The notes under the pieces are model-generated. The model did not search any database, was not told the DNA's origin, and saw nothing but the letters and a program-made list of their open reading frames with translations. Positions 35,088 to 44,570 of a stretch of DNA of 64,000 bases are shown here, piece by piece; position 1 is the stretch's first letter, and the number at the start of each line of letters is the position of its first letter. Where the stretch lies: the NCBI RefSeq assembly GCF_014635545.1, contig NZ_BMDA01000002.1, positions 1 through 64,000 on the forward strand, in the 5' to 3' direction. Source of the stretch: Acinetobacter courvalinii (GTDB taxonomy: Bacteria; Pseudomonadota; Gammaproteobacteria; Pseudomonadales; Moraxellaceae). A program made the translations under genes and the position numbers.

Positions 35088-35198
35088 ATGCTGAAATTCG
35101 ATCAGACCTCGGTACGACCCCGTAATGCAGTCCAACAGTCAGCACCCATGCCGCCTTGGCATGAGCTTAAATATCAGGATGATGTTGACTGGGATTGA
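35088..35198 (+). CDS. Possible 36-residue small protein
   Basis: The ORF would encode a 36-residue protein (MLKFDQTSVRPRNAVQQSAP, then PMPPWHELKYQDDVDWD) with a basic start and an acidic, tryptophan-containing end. The ribosome site is weak (TTGAAGA). It follows the structured element 34962-35040. The composition looks protein-like but this is not strong evidence. Confidence 0.25.
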   Translation: MLKFDQTSVRPRNAVQQSAPMPPWHELKYQDDVDWD

Positions 35199-35221
35199 CG
35201 TTTTGAAAAATCATTTACCGA

Positions 35222-35959
35222 TTACTTCAAATGTTTATCCAACAGCTCATACATTGCTTCAAGCCCTTGGCGCTCTGCTTCTGCGTTATAACCCAAGTCA
35301 ACATTGTTGGCTTTGGCGCGTTCATCCGCAAGCGGGTTACTGAAACCATGCTTGGCATCTTCAAAAATAATCACTTCATGGTCGACTTCAGCATCATGCA
35401 TTTCCTGACGGAAGCTGGCCACATCGTCCAAAGTAACCATACTGTCCAGTTCACCATGCAGGACTAAAATCTCGGCCTTGACCTTGCCTTTTTCAGCCGG
35501 TGCTTTCGGGCTTAATACTGCGTGAAAGGTCGCAACCGCTTCGATTTCTGCGCCTGAACGAGCCAGATCCAGCACCACCTTGCCACCATAACAGAAACCA
35601 ATGGCCGCCAGTTTTTCAGCATTGACTTCCGGTTGAGTGGCTAAAGTCTGTAGACCTGCCTGTGCACGCTCTACAATGGTCTCTGGCTGTTCAAAGGTCT
35701 GGTTCATCCACGCCGATGCTTCCGGTACAGCTGTCGTGACTTTCTTATCGCCATACATATCAATCGCGAGCGCGGCAAAACCATGCGCTGCCAGCTCACG
35801 TGCGCGCTGTTCGGTATATTCATTACGGCCCCACCATTCAGGCGCAACGATCACTCCGGCAACAGCCTGATCGGTGACGGGTGATGCGAAATAACCAACC
35901 AAGCGTTGGCCGTCTGGAGCGGTATATTCAATTTCACGGGTATTGATCGAAAAGCTCAT
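35222..35959 (-). CDS. Dienelactone hydrolase family protein
   Basis: A 245-residue alpha/beta hydrolase. The Cys-Asp-His triad of dienelactone hydrolases is visible: nucleophile in IGFCYGGKVVLDLA, Asp in VLHGELDSMV, His in DAKHGFSN. The N-terminal VAGVIVAPEWWGRNEY and FAALAIDMYG also match. The start at 35959 is preferred (AGGAT upstream) over an in-frame start 33 bases earlier. No catechol-pathway genes adjoin it, so it may act on a general lactone or ester. Confidence 0.9.
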   Translation of the reverse strand: MSFSINTREIEYTAPDGQRLVGYFASPVTDQAVAGVIVAPEWWGRNEYTEQRARELAAHGFAALAIDMYGDKKVTTAVPEASAWMNQTFEQPETIVERAQAGLQTLATQPEVNAEKLAAIGFCYGGKVVLDLARSGAEIEAVATFHAVLSPKAPAEKGKVKAEILVLHGELDSMVTLDDVASFRQEMHDAEVDHEVIIFEDAKHGFSNPLADERAKANNVDLGYNAEAERQGLEAMYELLDKHLK

Positions 35960-36068
35960 ACGATAATCCTGATCTGTATTGTGAGAATGCATTGATTAAA
36001 ACATAAAAAAGCTCAATTGGAGATATGGTCAAACAATAGATGCCGCTGTCTGGATTTTGCTCAGGCAT

Positions 36069-36102
36069 AAAAAAAGAAGAATACGGAGATTCTTCTTTTT
36101 TA
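36069..36102 (-). terminator. Terminator of the DUF1328 gene
   Basis: AAAAAGAAGAAT (36071-36082) pairs with ATTCTTCTTTTT (36089-36100) around ACGGAG. The A-rich left flank gives a T tract on the minus strand, 20 bases after the small gene's stop. Confidence 0.88.
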
Positions 36103-36119
36103 TTTTAGGGGTTAAATCC

Positions 36120-36278
36120 TTAGACTTTACCTCGTGATATAAAGCCGACAATGGCTAGAATCACCGCTACAACCAGCAAGATTACAGCGAAATCTTTCGA
36201 TAAACCGGCAACACCACCAAAACCTAATAAGCTGGCAATGAGTGCGATTACAGCAAAAATAATGGCCCAACGGAACAT
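36120..36278 (-). CDS. DUF1328 (YtjA-like) small membrane protein
   Basis: A 52-residue protein with two hydrophobic helices (residues ~4-20 and ~30-47) and the family pattern [30 protein letters not shown]...[13 protein letters not shown]1328/UPF0391 proteins are short inner-membrane proteins, often stress-induced, of unknown function. AGGAG lies 9 bases before the ATG. It is monocistronic with its own terminator. Confidence 0.92.
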   Translation of the reverse strand: MFRWAIIFAVIALIASLLGFGGVAGLSKDFAVILLVVAVILAIVGFISRGKV

Positions 36279-36463
36279 GTCGTGTTCTCCTAATTTTTCG
36301 TTATGAATCTAATATAGCGTGGGTTTTTTGAACAAAATGTGGTGTTTCTGTGGTTCAAATGTTTAATACTTAAAGAAATGTTAAGTGAAAAAAACAGATT
36401 GAAAGAAAGAGATGGGGTAGCAATGCTATAATCATAAACTCGCTTGAAATAGAAACAACTGGT

Positions 36464-36916
36464 ATGTCCGTCGAACTGCGCCCTAACTTCTGGAAACAAT
36501 ATTCGCTTGATCAGCTTAATCAGGCGGAATGGGAAGCATTGTGTGATGGCTGTGGTTTATGCTGTCTGGTCAAACTGGAAGATGAAGAGACTGCCGAAGT
36601 TGCCTATACCAAAGTGTCATGCAAGTTACTGGACTGTAAAACCGCGCGTTGCTCGGATTATCCTAACCGTCAGCAGCAAGTACCGGATTGTATCCAGCTT
36701 ACCCCAGAGCGGCTCACCACGATTTCATGGTTACCGCCGAGCTGTGCCTACCGTCGCTTGAGTGAAGGCAAGAATTTGCCCTCCTGGCATTATTTAAATA
36801 CCGGTTCGCGTCAAAGCGTGATACGGGCCAAGAAATCTGCCGCGGGACGTTGTATCTCCGAAAGCGAGATCGATGAAGAGCAGATCGAAGACTATATCGT
36901 GCGTTGGGTGCGCTAA
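36464..36916 (+). CDS. YcgN-family cysteine-cluster protein
   Basis: A 150-residue cytosolic protein of the UPF0260/YcgN family. A conserved cysteine cluster is visible: LCDGCGLCCLVKLED, then SCKLLDCKTARCSDYPNR, then VPDC, and later PSCAYR; such clusters usually bind zinc or iron. The C-terminal RCISESEI...DYIVRWV is also typical. The biochemical role is unknown. It is alone on its strand, 111 bases before the sugar dehydrogenase gene. Confidence 0.93.
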   Translation: MSVELRPNFWKQYSLDQLNQAEWEALCDGCGLCCLVKLEDEETAEVAYTKVSCKLLDCKTARCSDYPNRQQQVPDCIQLTPERLTTISWLPPSCAYRRLSEGKNLPSWHYLNTGSRQSVIRAKKSAAGRCISESEIDEEQIEDYIVRWVR

Positions 36917-37026
36917 CGGTATATTGAACCCCATGTTCAAAATCTGCTTTGCATAAAACAACATTTTTACAGTATTTTGATGGGCATATCTCCGTAAGAT
37001 GAGTCCTATAACGAGGGAGATAAGCA

Positions 37027-38190
37027 ATGAATAAAGTATTGATAACACCTTTGATATGTAGCAGCTTTTTATTTTTGTTGGCCTGTGGCCCCAACAATAC
37101 CAATTCCAAAATCCCTGATCAAAATGCTGAGCAGCAGACCTCGTCCACTACCGCACAGCAGAGATACCGCACTGAGACGGTGGCTTCATTTAATGAGCCT
37201 TGGGCAATCGCCAGTTTGCCTGATCAGCGTTTGCTGATTACCGAGCGCAAAGGACAACTAAAATTATTTGATCCGAAAACCAAGACCAGCCTGAATGTTT
37301 CAGGTGTTCCGGCGGTGAGTTATGGCGGGCAGGGTGGTCTTGGCGATGTGATATTGCATCCCGATTTTCAGAAAAATCACTGGCTCTATTTGAGTTATGC
37401 CAGCAAGGGACAAGGTGGATACGGCGCGGAGATTGCACGTGCCGAACTGGATTTATCCAACCCGCAGCAACCTAAACTGACCCAGGTAAAAACCATCTGG
37501 CAGCAAGTACCGAAGGTTTCGGGACAAGGGCACTATGGCCATCGGATGCTGTTTGGTTCGGATGGAAAGTTGTGGGTCAGTTCAGGGGAGCGACAAAAGT
37601 TTGATCCAGCTCAGGATCTAAAAACTAATCTCGGTAAAGTGTTGCGCCTGAACGATGATGGCACCCCTGTGGCTGGTAATCCATTTCAGCAGCAAGGTGG
37701 CGTCACGGCAGAAATCTGGTCACTGGGTCATCGGAATCCACTCGGCATGGCCTTTGATGAAAACGGACAACTCTGGGTGGTCGAAATGGGACCTAAAGGT
37801 GGTGATGAGCTGAATCTGATCCTGAAAGGGGCCAACTATGGATATCCGAAAGTCTCCAATGGCGATCATTATTCTGGTTTGCCAATTCCTGACCACAGCA
37901 CTCGTCCCGAGTTTAAAGCTCCGGCAATTGACTGGACACCCGTGATTTCACCGTCCAGCCTGATCATTTATTCAGGTCAGCAGTTCCCCTTATGGCAACA
38001 TAAGGCACTTATCGGTGGATTATCTTCCAAAGCGATTGTGGTGGTGGACCTGAAAGCTCAACCGATGCAAGAGATTCAGCGACTGGAGATGAAACAGCGG
38101 ATTCGTGGTTTGCATCAGGCTCAAGATGGTTCGATCTGGGTCATTGAAGATGGTCCACAGGCCAAGTTACTTAAACTCAGCGCTTCTTAA
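37027..38190 (+). CDS. PQQ-dependent aldose sugar dehydrogenase lipoprotein
   Basis: A 387-residue periplasmic lipoprotein (signal ending FLLACGPNN, lipidated Cys20) with a six-bladed beta-propeller of the soluble glucose dehydrogenase/YliI type. Such enzymes oxidise aldose sugars to lactones using pyrroloquinoline quinone. Signatures are PWAIASLPDQRLLITERKG, GQGGLGDVILHPDF, YGHRMLFGSDGKLWVSSGE, WSLGHRNPLGMAFDENGQLWVVEMGPKGGDELN. The catalytic histidine region is in SGQGHYGHR. GAGGGAGA precedes the ATG. blaADC follows by 25 bases on the same strand. Confidence 0.92.
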   Translation: MNKVLITPLICSSFLFLLACGPNNTNSKIPDQNAEQQTSSTTAQQRYRTETVASFNEPWAIASLPDQRLLITERKGQLKLFDPKTKTSLNVSGVPAVSYGGQGGLGDVILHPDFQKNHWLYLSYASKGQGGYGAEIARAELDLSNPQQPKLTQVKTIWQQVPKVSGQGHYGHRMLFGSDGKLWVSSGERQKFDPAQDLKTNLGKVLRLNDDGTPVAGNPFQQQGGVTAEIWSLGHRNPLGMAFDENGQLWVVEMGPKGGDELNLILKGANYGYPKVSNGDHYSGLPIPDHSTRPEFKAPAIDWTPVISPSSLIIYSGQQFPLWQHKALIGGLSSKAIVVVDLKAQPMQEIQRLEMKQRIRGLHQAQDGSIWVIEDGPQAKLLKLSAS

Positions 38191-38215
38191 CGATTAACTT
38201 AAAGTGAAATGATCC

Positions 38216-39403
38216 ATGCTAAATTCAAAATGTCTCTCTGGACGTGTAAAACAATTGCTTGTACTTGCTGGACTTCTATCTGGCAGCGCGCCGCTTTGGG
38301 CACAACAGTTATCCGAGCAGCAGGTTCAGGCGATCGTTGATCAGCAATTTAAACCGCTTTTACAGCAATACAAAATCCCGGGAATGGCAGTTGGGATCAC
38401 CCTGAATGGACAACATTATTTTGTCAATTATGGCGTGGCTTCCAAACAGAGCCAGCAACCCATCCGCAACAGTACCTTATTTGAACTTGGCTCGGTGAGT
38501 AAGACTTTTAATGCAACCTTGGCAGGCTATGCACAGGCACAAGGCAAACTTTCCTGGTCTGATCATCCTGCCAAATATTTCCCTGAATTGAAAAATAGTG
38601 CGGTGAATCGTGCCACTTTATTGAATCTGGGCACTTATACTGCGGGCGGTTTTCCGTTGCAGTTCCCGGATGAGGTGGTTCAGCAACAGGAGATGATCAA
38701 GTATTTTCAGGTATGGCAGCCGAAGACCACCGTTGGCGCGGCGCGTCAATATTCCAACCCAAGTATCGGCTTGATGGGCTATGTCACGGCCTTGGCAATG
38801 AAAAAGCCCTATACCGAATTGCTGGAAAAAACACTTTTCCCTCAGTTAGGCCTGAAACAAAGTTTCATTCAGGTGCCTGAGCAGCAAATGTCGAACTATG
38901 CATGGGGGTATAAGGCGGATCAGGCCATGCGTGTCTCGCCTGGAATGTTTGATGCTGAAGCCTATGGTGTGAAAAGTAGCAGCGCGGACATGCTGAAATT
39001 TCTGGATGCACAAATCAATCCGCAACAGTTGCAGCAGCCACTGCGGAAAGCCATTGAAAATACCCATGTCGGCTACTTCAAAGTCGGCGCGATGACACAG
39101 GGTCTGGGTTGGGAGCAATATGCCTATCCGGCGAAATTGGAAACCCTGTTACAGGGTAACTCCAGCAAAATGGCCTTAGAAAGCCATGCGGTGACTCCCA
39201 TCGCGCAGCCAAAAATTGCCCCAGCAGCGACCTTCTTCAATAAAACCGGTGCGACCAATGGATTTGGTGCCTATGCCGCCTTTATTCCACAACAAAAGAT
39301 CGGCATCGTGATGTTGGCCAATACCAATTTCCCCAATGAAGAACGGATTAAAGCCAGCTACCACGTGATCCAGCAACTGCTTCAGCACAACAGTGCGCAA
39401 TAG
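38216..39403 (+). CDS. blaADC: Class C (ADC-type) beta-lactamase
   Basis: A 395-residue serine cephalosporinase with a signal peptide (residues 1-29, ending LWA). All class C motifs are present: catalytic Ser93 and Lys96 in GSVSK, Tyr179-Ser-Asn in YSNPSIG, and Lys343-Thr-Gly in NKTGATNGFG. The pattern FKPLLQQY..PGMAVG and PNEERIKASY are those of the Acinetobacter-derived cephalosporinase (ADC) family, though clearly diverged from A. baumannii ADC. No ampR or insertion sequence is adjacent. It probably shares the transcript of the sugar dehydrogenase gene. Confidence 0.95.
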   Translation: MLNSKCLSGRVKQLLVLAGLLSGSAPLWAQQLSEQQVQAIVDQQFKPLLQQYKIPGMAVGITLNGQHYFVNYGVASKQSQQPIRNSTLFELGSVSKTFNATLAGYAQAQGKLSWSDHPAKYFPELKNSAVNRATLLNLGTYTAGGFPLQFPDEVVQQQEMIKYFQVWQPKTTVGAARQYSNPSIGLMGYVTALAMKKPYTELLEKTLFPQLGLKQSFIQVPEQQMSNYAWGYKADQAMRVSPGMFDAEAYGVKSSSADMLKFLDAQINPQQLQQPLRKAIENTHVGYFKVGAMTQGLGWEQYAYPAKLETLLQGNSSKMALESHAVTPIAQPKIAPAATFFNKTGATNGFGAYAAFIPQQKIGIVMLANTNFPNEERIKASYHVIQQLLQHNSAQ

Positions 39404-39483
39404 AATGACGCAGTGAGTGCAGATTCAAATTGTAGATTTGTGTCAGACACAATAGACTAGGATAAAACAGCATAAAGCCATTG

Positions 39484-40761
39484 ATGATGTCAGATACGCA
39501 TATTCCTTTACCTGAACGTTTACGTCCTCGTGATTTGTCAGAAATTATCGGGCAGGATCATTTACTGGGCGACAACGCCCCTTTACGTCAAATGATTGAT
39601 CAGGGGCATTTGCCTTCGATTATCTTCTGGGGACCGCCTGGGGTAGGAAAAACCACGATCGCATTATTACTGGCGCAAGCGGTGGACCGTCCTTTTGTGA
39701 GTCTATCTGCGCTGAATACGGGCGTAAAAGAGCTTCGGGAAGTGATTGCCGAAAGCGGTGATCTGTTGACGCCTGTGGTGTTTATTGACGAAATACATCG
39801 CTTCAACAAGTCGCAGCAAGATGCCTTACTCAATGCGGTTGAGAAAGGCAAAATCACCTTGATTGGCGCGACCACGGAGAATCCTTCCTTCGAAGTAAAC
39901 AGTGCGTTGCTGTCGCGCTGTCAGGTCTATACCCTGAACAGTCTGGATGCAGACGCGATTCAAACCTTGCTGAATAAAGCGATTCAAACGGATAAGTTTT
40001 TAAAAGAACGTTTTATTCATATCGAAGAATATGATGCATTGATTCAATTTGCAGCGGGTGACGCGCGCAAGGCACTGAATCTGATTGACCTGATCGCCAG
40101 TACTTTTGAGCCTGACGTGGAAAATATGGTCACCAATGCGATTGTGGTCAAAGTGGCGCAGCAAAATATTGCCCGCTATGACAAATCCGGTGAGCAGCAT
40201 TACGATCTGGTGTCGGCATTTATCAAATCCATTCGCGGGAGTGATCCGGATGCAACGTTGTACTGGATGGCACGCATGCTGAAAGGCGGTGAAGATCCGG
40301 TGTTTATCGCACGTCGTATGTTGATTGCCGCATCGGAAGATATTGGTAACTCTAATCCCAATGCCTTGTTGCTGGCGGGTGAATGTTTCCGTTCAGTACA
40401 GGCGGTGGGCATGCCAGAAGCACGGATTATTTTGGGCCAATGCGCTGTTTATCTGGCGACCAGTCCGAAAAGTAATAGTACCTATCTGGCGATTAACCGT
40501 GCCTTGGAGCTGGCAGAAAAAACGGCGAACCTGCCTGTGCCTTTGCATCTGCGCAATGCACCGACCAAGTTGATGAAACAGCAGGGCTATGGCGTCGATT
40601 ATCTCTACCCACATAATTATCCTGAACATTTTGTATTACAGGAATATTTGCCACCTGAGCTACGCGGTACCAAGCTGTATGAGCGTGCCCTGAATAAGCG
40701 TGAAGTTGAAGGCGAGCGTTTACAACAGCGCCGTTGGCAGCAGCAAGATCAGCAACAATAA
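39484..40761 (+). CDS. rarA: Replication-associated recombination protein A (RarA/MgsA)
   Basis: A 425-residue AAA+ ATPase that acts at stalled forks and interacts with SSB. Walker A is at residues 50-57 (GPPGVGKT), Walker B and box are in VVFIDEIHRFNKSQQDALL, sensor 1 in LIGATTENPSFEVNSALLSRC, and the C-terminal tetramerisation part contains SKSNSTYLAINRALE. Three consecutive start codons (TTG, ATG, ATG at 39481, 39484, 39487) lie in frame; the middle one is taken, without a strong ribosome site to decide. Length is close to E. coli RarA (447). Confidence 0.95.
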   Translation: MMSDTHIPLPERLRPRDLSEIIGQDHLLGDNAPLRQMIDQGHLPSIIFWGPPGVGKTTIALLLAQAVDRPFVSLSALNTGVKELREVIAESGDLLTPVVFIDEIHRFNKSQQDALLNAVEKGKITLIGATTENPSFEVNSALLSRCQVYTLNSLDADAIQTLLNKAIQTDKFLKERFIHIEEYDALIQFAAGDARKALNLIDLIASTFEPDVENMVTNAIVVKVAQQNIARYDKSGEQHYDLVSAFIKSIRGSDPDATLYWMARMLKGGEDPVFIARRMLIAASEDIGNSNPNALLLAGECFRSVQAVGMPEARIILGQCAVYLATSPKSNSTYLAINRALELAEKTANLPVPLHLRNAPTKLMKQQGYGVDYLYPHNYPEHFVLQEYLPPELRGTKLYERALNKREVEGERLQQRRWQQQDQQQ

Positions 40762-40908
40762 ATTATTTCTAGTTTTATAGCGCTGGATGGTCACAGCTTT
40801 GGCGATCCAGTGCCACATTACATCAATTTCATTTATTCATAAAAACCGCTACATCTCTCACATTCTTTTTGGCTTATCGTGGTTTTAAAGAACATAGCGA
40901 GACGGCAG

Positions 40909-43167
40909 ATGAGTAGCAGAACAATCAATATTTACGGCGCGCGGCAAAATAATCTTAAAAATATTTCATTGAAAATTCCCAAAAACAAAATCGTTGTGTT
41001 CACGGGTGTTTCAGGTTCTGGTAAATCTTCACTGGTTTTTGAAACCATTGGCGCCGAAGCACAACGCCAAATCAATGAAACACAGGACAGTTTTGTGCGC
41101 AATCGCTTGCAGCATTTTGGGGTGGCGGATGTCGATAAAATTGAAAATCTGAATGTTCCCGTGATCATCAACCAGAAGCCCTTAACCGGAAATATCCGCT
41201 CGACCATCGCCACCATTACCGATATATATGCCAATTTAAGGTTGTTGTTTTCACGCATGGGTGAGCCTTTTGTGGGCTATTCGCATGTTTTTTCGTTCAA
41301 TCATCCCAATGGCATGTGCCCGCAATGTGAGGGGATTGGTCTGGAACAGACCATTGATATCTATAAAATTCTGGATCTGGACAAATCACTGAATGAAGGC
41401 CCCATCGACTTTCCGACCTATCAGCCACATGCCTGGCGCTGGACCCGTTATGCCGACTCGGGCTATTTTGATCTGGATAAAAAGCTTAAAGATTATGATG
41501 CGGAAGAGTGGGAGCTTTTCTTACATGCAGCGCAGCATAAACCGCGCCATCCTCGCCAAGACTGGAGAAAAACCGCCTTATATGAAGGTCTGATCCCACG
41601 GTTTGAGCGCAATTTTCTAAAAGGCGAAGCCCAAGAGCGTAACCGTTATCGCCATATTCTGGACAAGGTCATTATTGTCAAAAAATGCAGTCTCTGTCAG
41701 GGACAACGTCTGAATCAGACTTCGCTGAGCTGTAAAATACAGGGTAAAAATATTTCCAACTGCACCGCCTTGTCGGTGGTTAAGTTACTGAATTTTATCG
41801 ATTCGATCGAGAATGAAAAGCTGGAGACGGTATTACATGAAATTCGTAATAAACTGCATTATCTAAATCTGGTTGGGCTGAGTTATCTAACGCTAGATCG
41901 GGTCAGTAATACTTTATCGGGTGGCGAGTCGCAACGGATCAAAATGGTCAAGCATCTAGGCAATAGTCTGGTCGATCTGCTCTATATTTTCGATGAACCC
42001 AGTATCGGCCTGCATCCTAAAGACCTGGAAAATATTATCCAGATCATTCAAAAAATCAGGGACAAGGGCAATAGTGTGCTGTTGGTGGAACATGACCCAG
42101 ACCTGATCCGGATTGCGGATCATGTGATTGATATGGGACCTTTTTCCGGAAAAAACGGAGGTGAAGTGCTTTATCAGGGCAGTTTTGCCGATCTGAAAAG
42201 CTCCTCGGGTTTAACCGGACAGTTTTTCCAGCGATCCAATCACTATAAACAGGTCCCACGCAGCAGTCCGGAAAAAATGACCATAAAAAATGCGCGGCTC
42301 TTTAACCTGAAGAATATTCGTGTCGATATTCCCAAGCATTGTCTGACCGTGGTAACGGGCGTTGCGGGCTCAGGTAAAAGTACACTGATGAGCAAAGTAT
42401 TACCGCAACAATATCCGGAAGTCAAAATCATTGATCAATCCGCCATAACTGCAACGATCCGGTCAAATTTACTGACTTATCTGGACCTGCTGGACAGCAT
42501 TCGTCAGTTATATGCGCAACAGAATAAGGTCAGCGCGAAACTGTTTAGTTTTAACAGTGAAGGGGCCTGTCCCCAGTGTAAAGGTTCAGGGATTGAGAAA
42601 ATTGAGCTGGCCTTTCTGGATGATGTCGAAATGGTCTGTGAGGTCTGTCATGGCTCAGGCTATGCAGCGCAGGTCCTCAACTATCTTTATAAAGACAAGA
42701 ACATTGCCGATGCTTTAAAAATGACGGTGACAGAGGCGTATGAATTTTTTGAAGAAGCCAAATTAAAGCAACAATTCAGGACCTTGATGGATTTAGGACT
42801 GGATTATATTGCCATCGGGCAACGCCTGAATAGCTTTTCCGGTGGCGAGCGGCAACGCCTGAAACTCAGCCGTGAGCTTAACCAGACCGATAATATTTTT
42901 GTACTGGACGAGCCGAGTACAGGTTTACATCCGTCTGATACGGTTAAACTGATCCAGCTGCTAAATCGCATCGTTGATCAGGGCAACACAGTTATCGTGA
43001 TTGAGCATAATCTGGAAATCATGACTCAGGCAGACTGGATTATTGATATTGGGCCACTGGCAGGTGAACAGGGTGGAGAACTGATGTTTGCCGGTCCTGT
43101 GAGCCAGTTATTAGAACATACCGAATCTTATACGGCGCATTATTTAAGAGATTATTTAAATCGCTAA
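40909..43167 (+). CDS. Short UvrA-like ABC ATPase
   Basis: A 752-residue UvrA-family protein. Two ABC cassettes are present: Walker [14 protein letters not shown] and [10 protein letters not shown], signatures [10 protein letters not shown] and [10 protein letters not shown], and Walker B/Asp-Glu segments. Three zinc-knuckle pairs ([32 protein letters not shown]) are visible. At ~190 residues shorter than canonical UvrA (~940), it lacks much of the UvrB-binding/insertion region. Such paralogues (drug-resistance and UvrA2-type) often protect DNA from intercalators rather than replace UvrA. The ATG at 40909 matches homologous starts; an upstream in-frame ATG at 40879 is an alternative. Confidence 0.9.
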   Translation: MSSRTINIYGARQNNLKNISLKIPKNKIVVFTGVSGSGKSSLVFETIGAEAQRQINETQDSFVRNRLQHFGVADVDKIENLNVPVIINQKPLTGNIRSTIATITDIYANLRLLFSRMGEPFVGYSHVFSFNHPNGMCPQCEGIGLEQTIDIYKILDLDKSLNEGPIDFPTYQPHAWRWTRYADSGYFDLDKKLKDYDAEEWELFLHAAQHKPRHPRQDWRKTALYEGLIPRFERNFLKGEAQERNRYRHILDKVIIVKKCSLCQGQRLNQTSLSCKIQGKNISNCTALSVVKLLNFIDSIENEKLETVLHEIRNKLHYLNLVGLSYLTLDRVSNTLSGGESQRIKMVKHLGNSLVDLLYIFDEPSIGLHPKDLENIIQIIQKIRDKGNSVLLVEHDPDLIRIADHVIDMGPFSGKNGGEVLYQGSFADLKSSSGLTGQFFQRSNHYKQVPRSSPEKMTIKNARLFNLKNIRVDIPKHCLTVVTGVAGSGKSTLMSKVLPQQYPEVKIIDQSAITATIRSNLLTYLDLLDSIRQLYAQQNKVSAKLFSFNSEGACPQCKGSGIEKIELAFLDDVEMVCEVCHGSGYAAQVLNYLYKDKNIADALKMTVTEAYEFFEEAKLKQQFRTLMDLGLDYIAIGQRLNSFSGGERQRLKLSRELNQTDNIFVLDEPSTGLHPSDTVKLIQLLNRIVDQGNTVIVIEHNLEIMTQADWIIDIGPLAGEQGGELMFAGPVSQLLEHTESYTAHYLRDYLNR

Positions 43168-43310
43168 TAGAAAAAGATGGCAGGGTCTACCAGCAAGTCA
43201 GGCTCATGTCATGACTTGGTATCGAGCATGATATTTTTGTAAGCGGCCACTAGACACTCTGGATAAAAGGTCGCATCATCCCCGCTTATCAAGGATGATC
43301 AAGCTTCAGC

Positions 43311-44429
43311 ATGACCACAAACAAAATTAATGCAGCGGAAAGTATCCGGGGCTTGGCATGTCTCGCCGTTGTGTTGTCACATTTGTCTTTAACCTTCTTT
43401 CCCCAAATGCATAATTTTGGCTGGAGCAAGGTTCCCGGATATCCTGTTTTTGCACAATTACATCATTCTCCCTTGGCCTTCTTTTATTCAGGCACCGGTG
43501 CGGTTTTTGTCTTCTTTGTCTTAAGCGGCTTTGTCTTGGCCTTGTCCAGTTTTAAAAAACAGAATACCGCCATTCAGCTGAAAAAGTCACTGATCAAGCG
43601 TTATCCGCGTTTGGCGATTCCAGCCTTTGTCTCTTGTATTGTGGCTTATCTGGTCTGTTTTGTACCTGTGGATGTCTCGCATGTTTCAGAATGGGGGGCT
43701 GCTTTAGCCAATCCTCATCCCCAACTGACCACGGCACTTTATGAGGGCAGTATCGGTGCATTTCTGTTTGGAGATTCAAGCTACAACTGGGTGTTGTGGA
43801 CCATGCAAATTGAATTGCTTGGCTCAATGGTGATTTATCTGGCCAGTTTCCTATATGGCAAACAGCCGATTTTATCTGGCCTCTTTTTGCTCCTCAGTGT
43901 TGCAGCCGCTTCCATGATTTCGCAAACCGTATTGCTTGGCATACTCAGCTTTATTTTGGGAATGGGGCTATTTCTGTACGCGGCAGAGTTAAGCACCGCT
44001 ATATCTATACTGTTGTTCTTATTAGGATTGTATTTTTGTGGGGCACATAATAGTAGCTTGAGCTATCAGTTGTTTAGGTCATTTCTGGGCGAACAGACCT
44101 ACGATTATCTGAATTTTCTTGGTGGCTTTCTGGTTGTGTATGCCGTGTTAAAAGGCAAATGGCTGGCCCAGTGTTTTGATCGACGTGCCTTGGTGTTTCT
44201 GGGAAAAGTGTCTTTTTCGATTTATCTGATTCATTTGGCGATCCTGTATGCTATGGGGATTCCATTCTTTAATCTTTTGCATGTGCAGCTGGCATTGTCC
44301 TATTTCAATGCAGGATTGCTAGCGAGTCTATTTACGATGTTGGTCAGTATCGTTTTGGCGCAGTTATATAGCCGTTATATTGATGATGCCGCGATTAAGC
44401 TATCGAACAAACTGGCGAAATTATTTTAG
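43311..44429 (+). CDS. Acyltransferase family 3 (OafA/YrhL-like) membrane protein
   Basis: A 372-residue polytopic inner-membrane O-acyltransferase. The N-terminus has the family histidine in RGLACLAVVLSHLSLTF, then RYPRLAIPAF carries the conserved R-x-R/L-like motif after a membrane segment. About ten hydrophobic segments follow. Members transfer acetyl or similar groups to surface polysaccharides, lipids or antibiotics. It lies 143 bases after the UvrA-like gene on the same strand. The acceptor cannot be told from the sequence. Confidence 0.9.
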   Translation: MTTNKINAAESIRGLACLAVVLSHLSLTFFPQMHNFGWSKVPGYPVFAQLHHSPLAFFYSGTGAVFVFFVLSGFVLALSSFKKQNTAIQLKKSLIKRYPRLAIPAFVSCIVAYLVCFVPVDVSHVSEWGAALANPHPQLTTALYEGSIGAFLFGDSSYNWVLWTMQIELLGSMVIYLASFLYGKQPILSGLFLLLSVAAASMISQTVLLGILSFILGMGLFLYAAELSTAISILLFLLGLYFCGAHNSSLSYQLFRSFLGEQTYDYLNFLGGFLVVYAVLKGKWLAQCFDRRALVFLGKVSFSIYLIHLAILYAMGIPFFNLLHVQLALSYFNAGLLASLFTMLVSIVLAQLYSRYIDDAAIKLSNKLAKLF

Positions 44430-44570
44430 TCTTTAGGATAAGATCAGATTCTGTGCTGTAGCGCTTAAAAAGTTGAACAAACATTACAAAAATAATCAGT
44501 GAATGCTTTCTATTCGGCCCAGAATCAGTTTTAATCAGAAAAGGCATAATAAAAATATGGGTTTAAAAAT

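Larger units (their letters stand above)
34820..35221. other. 402-bp gene-poor region
   Basis: This space between mutY and the dienelactone hydrolase gene holds no established gene. It contains a possible structured RNA or repeat (34962-35040), the 12-bp palindrome GGAGTATACTCC (35045-35056) and a possible 36-codon ORF (35088-35198), each listed separately. Confidence 0.5.
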
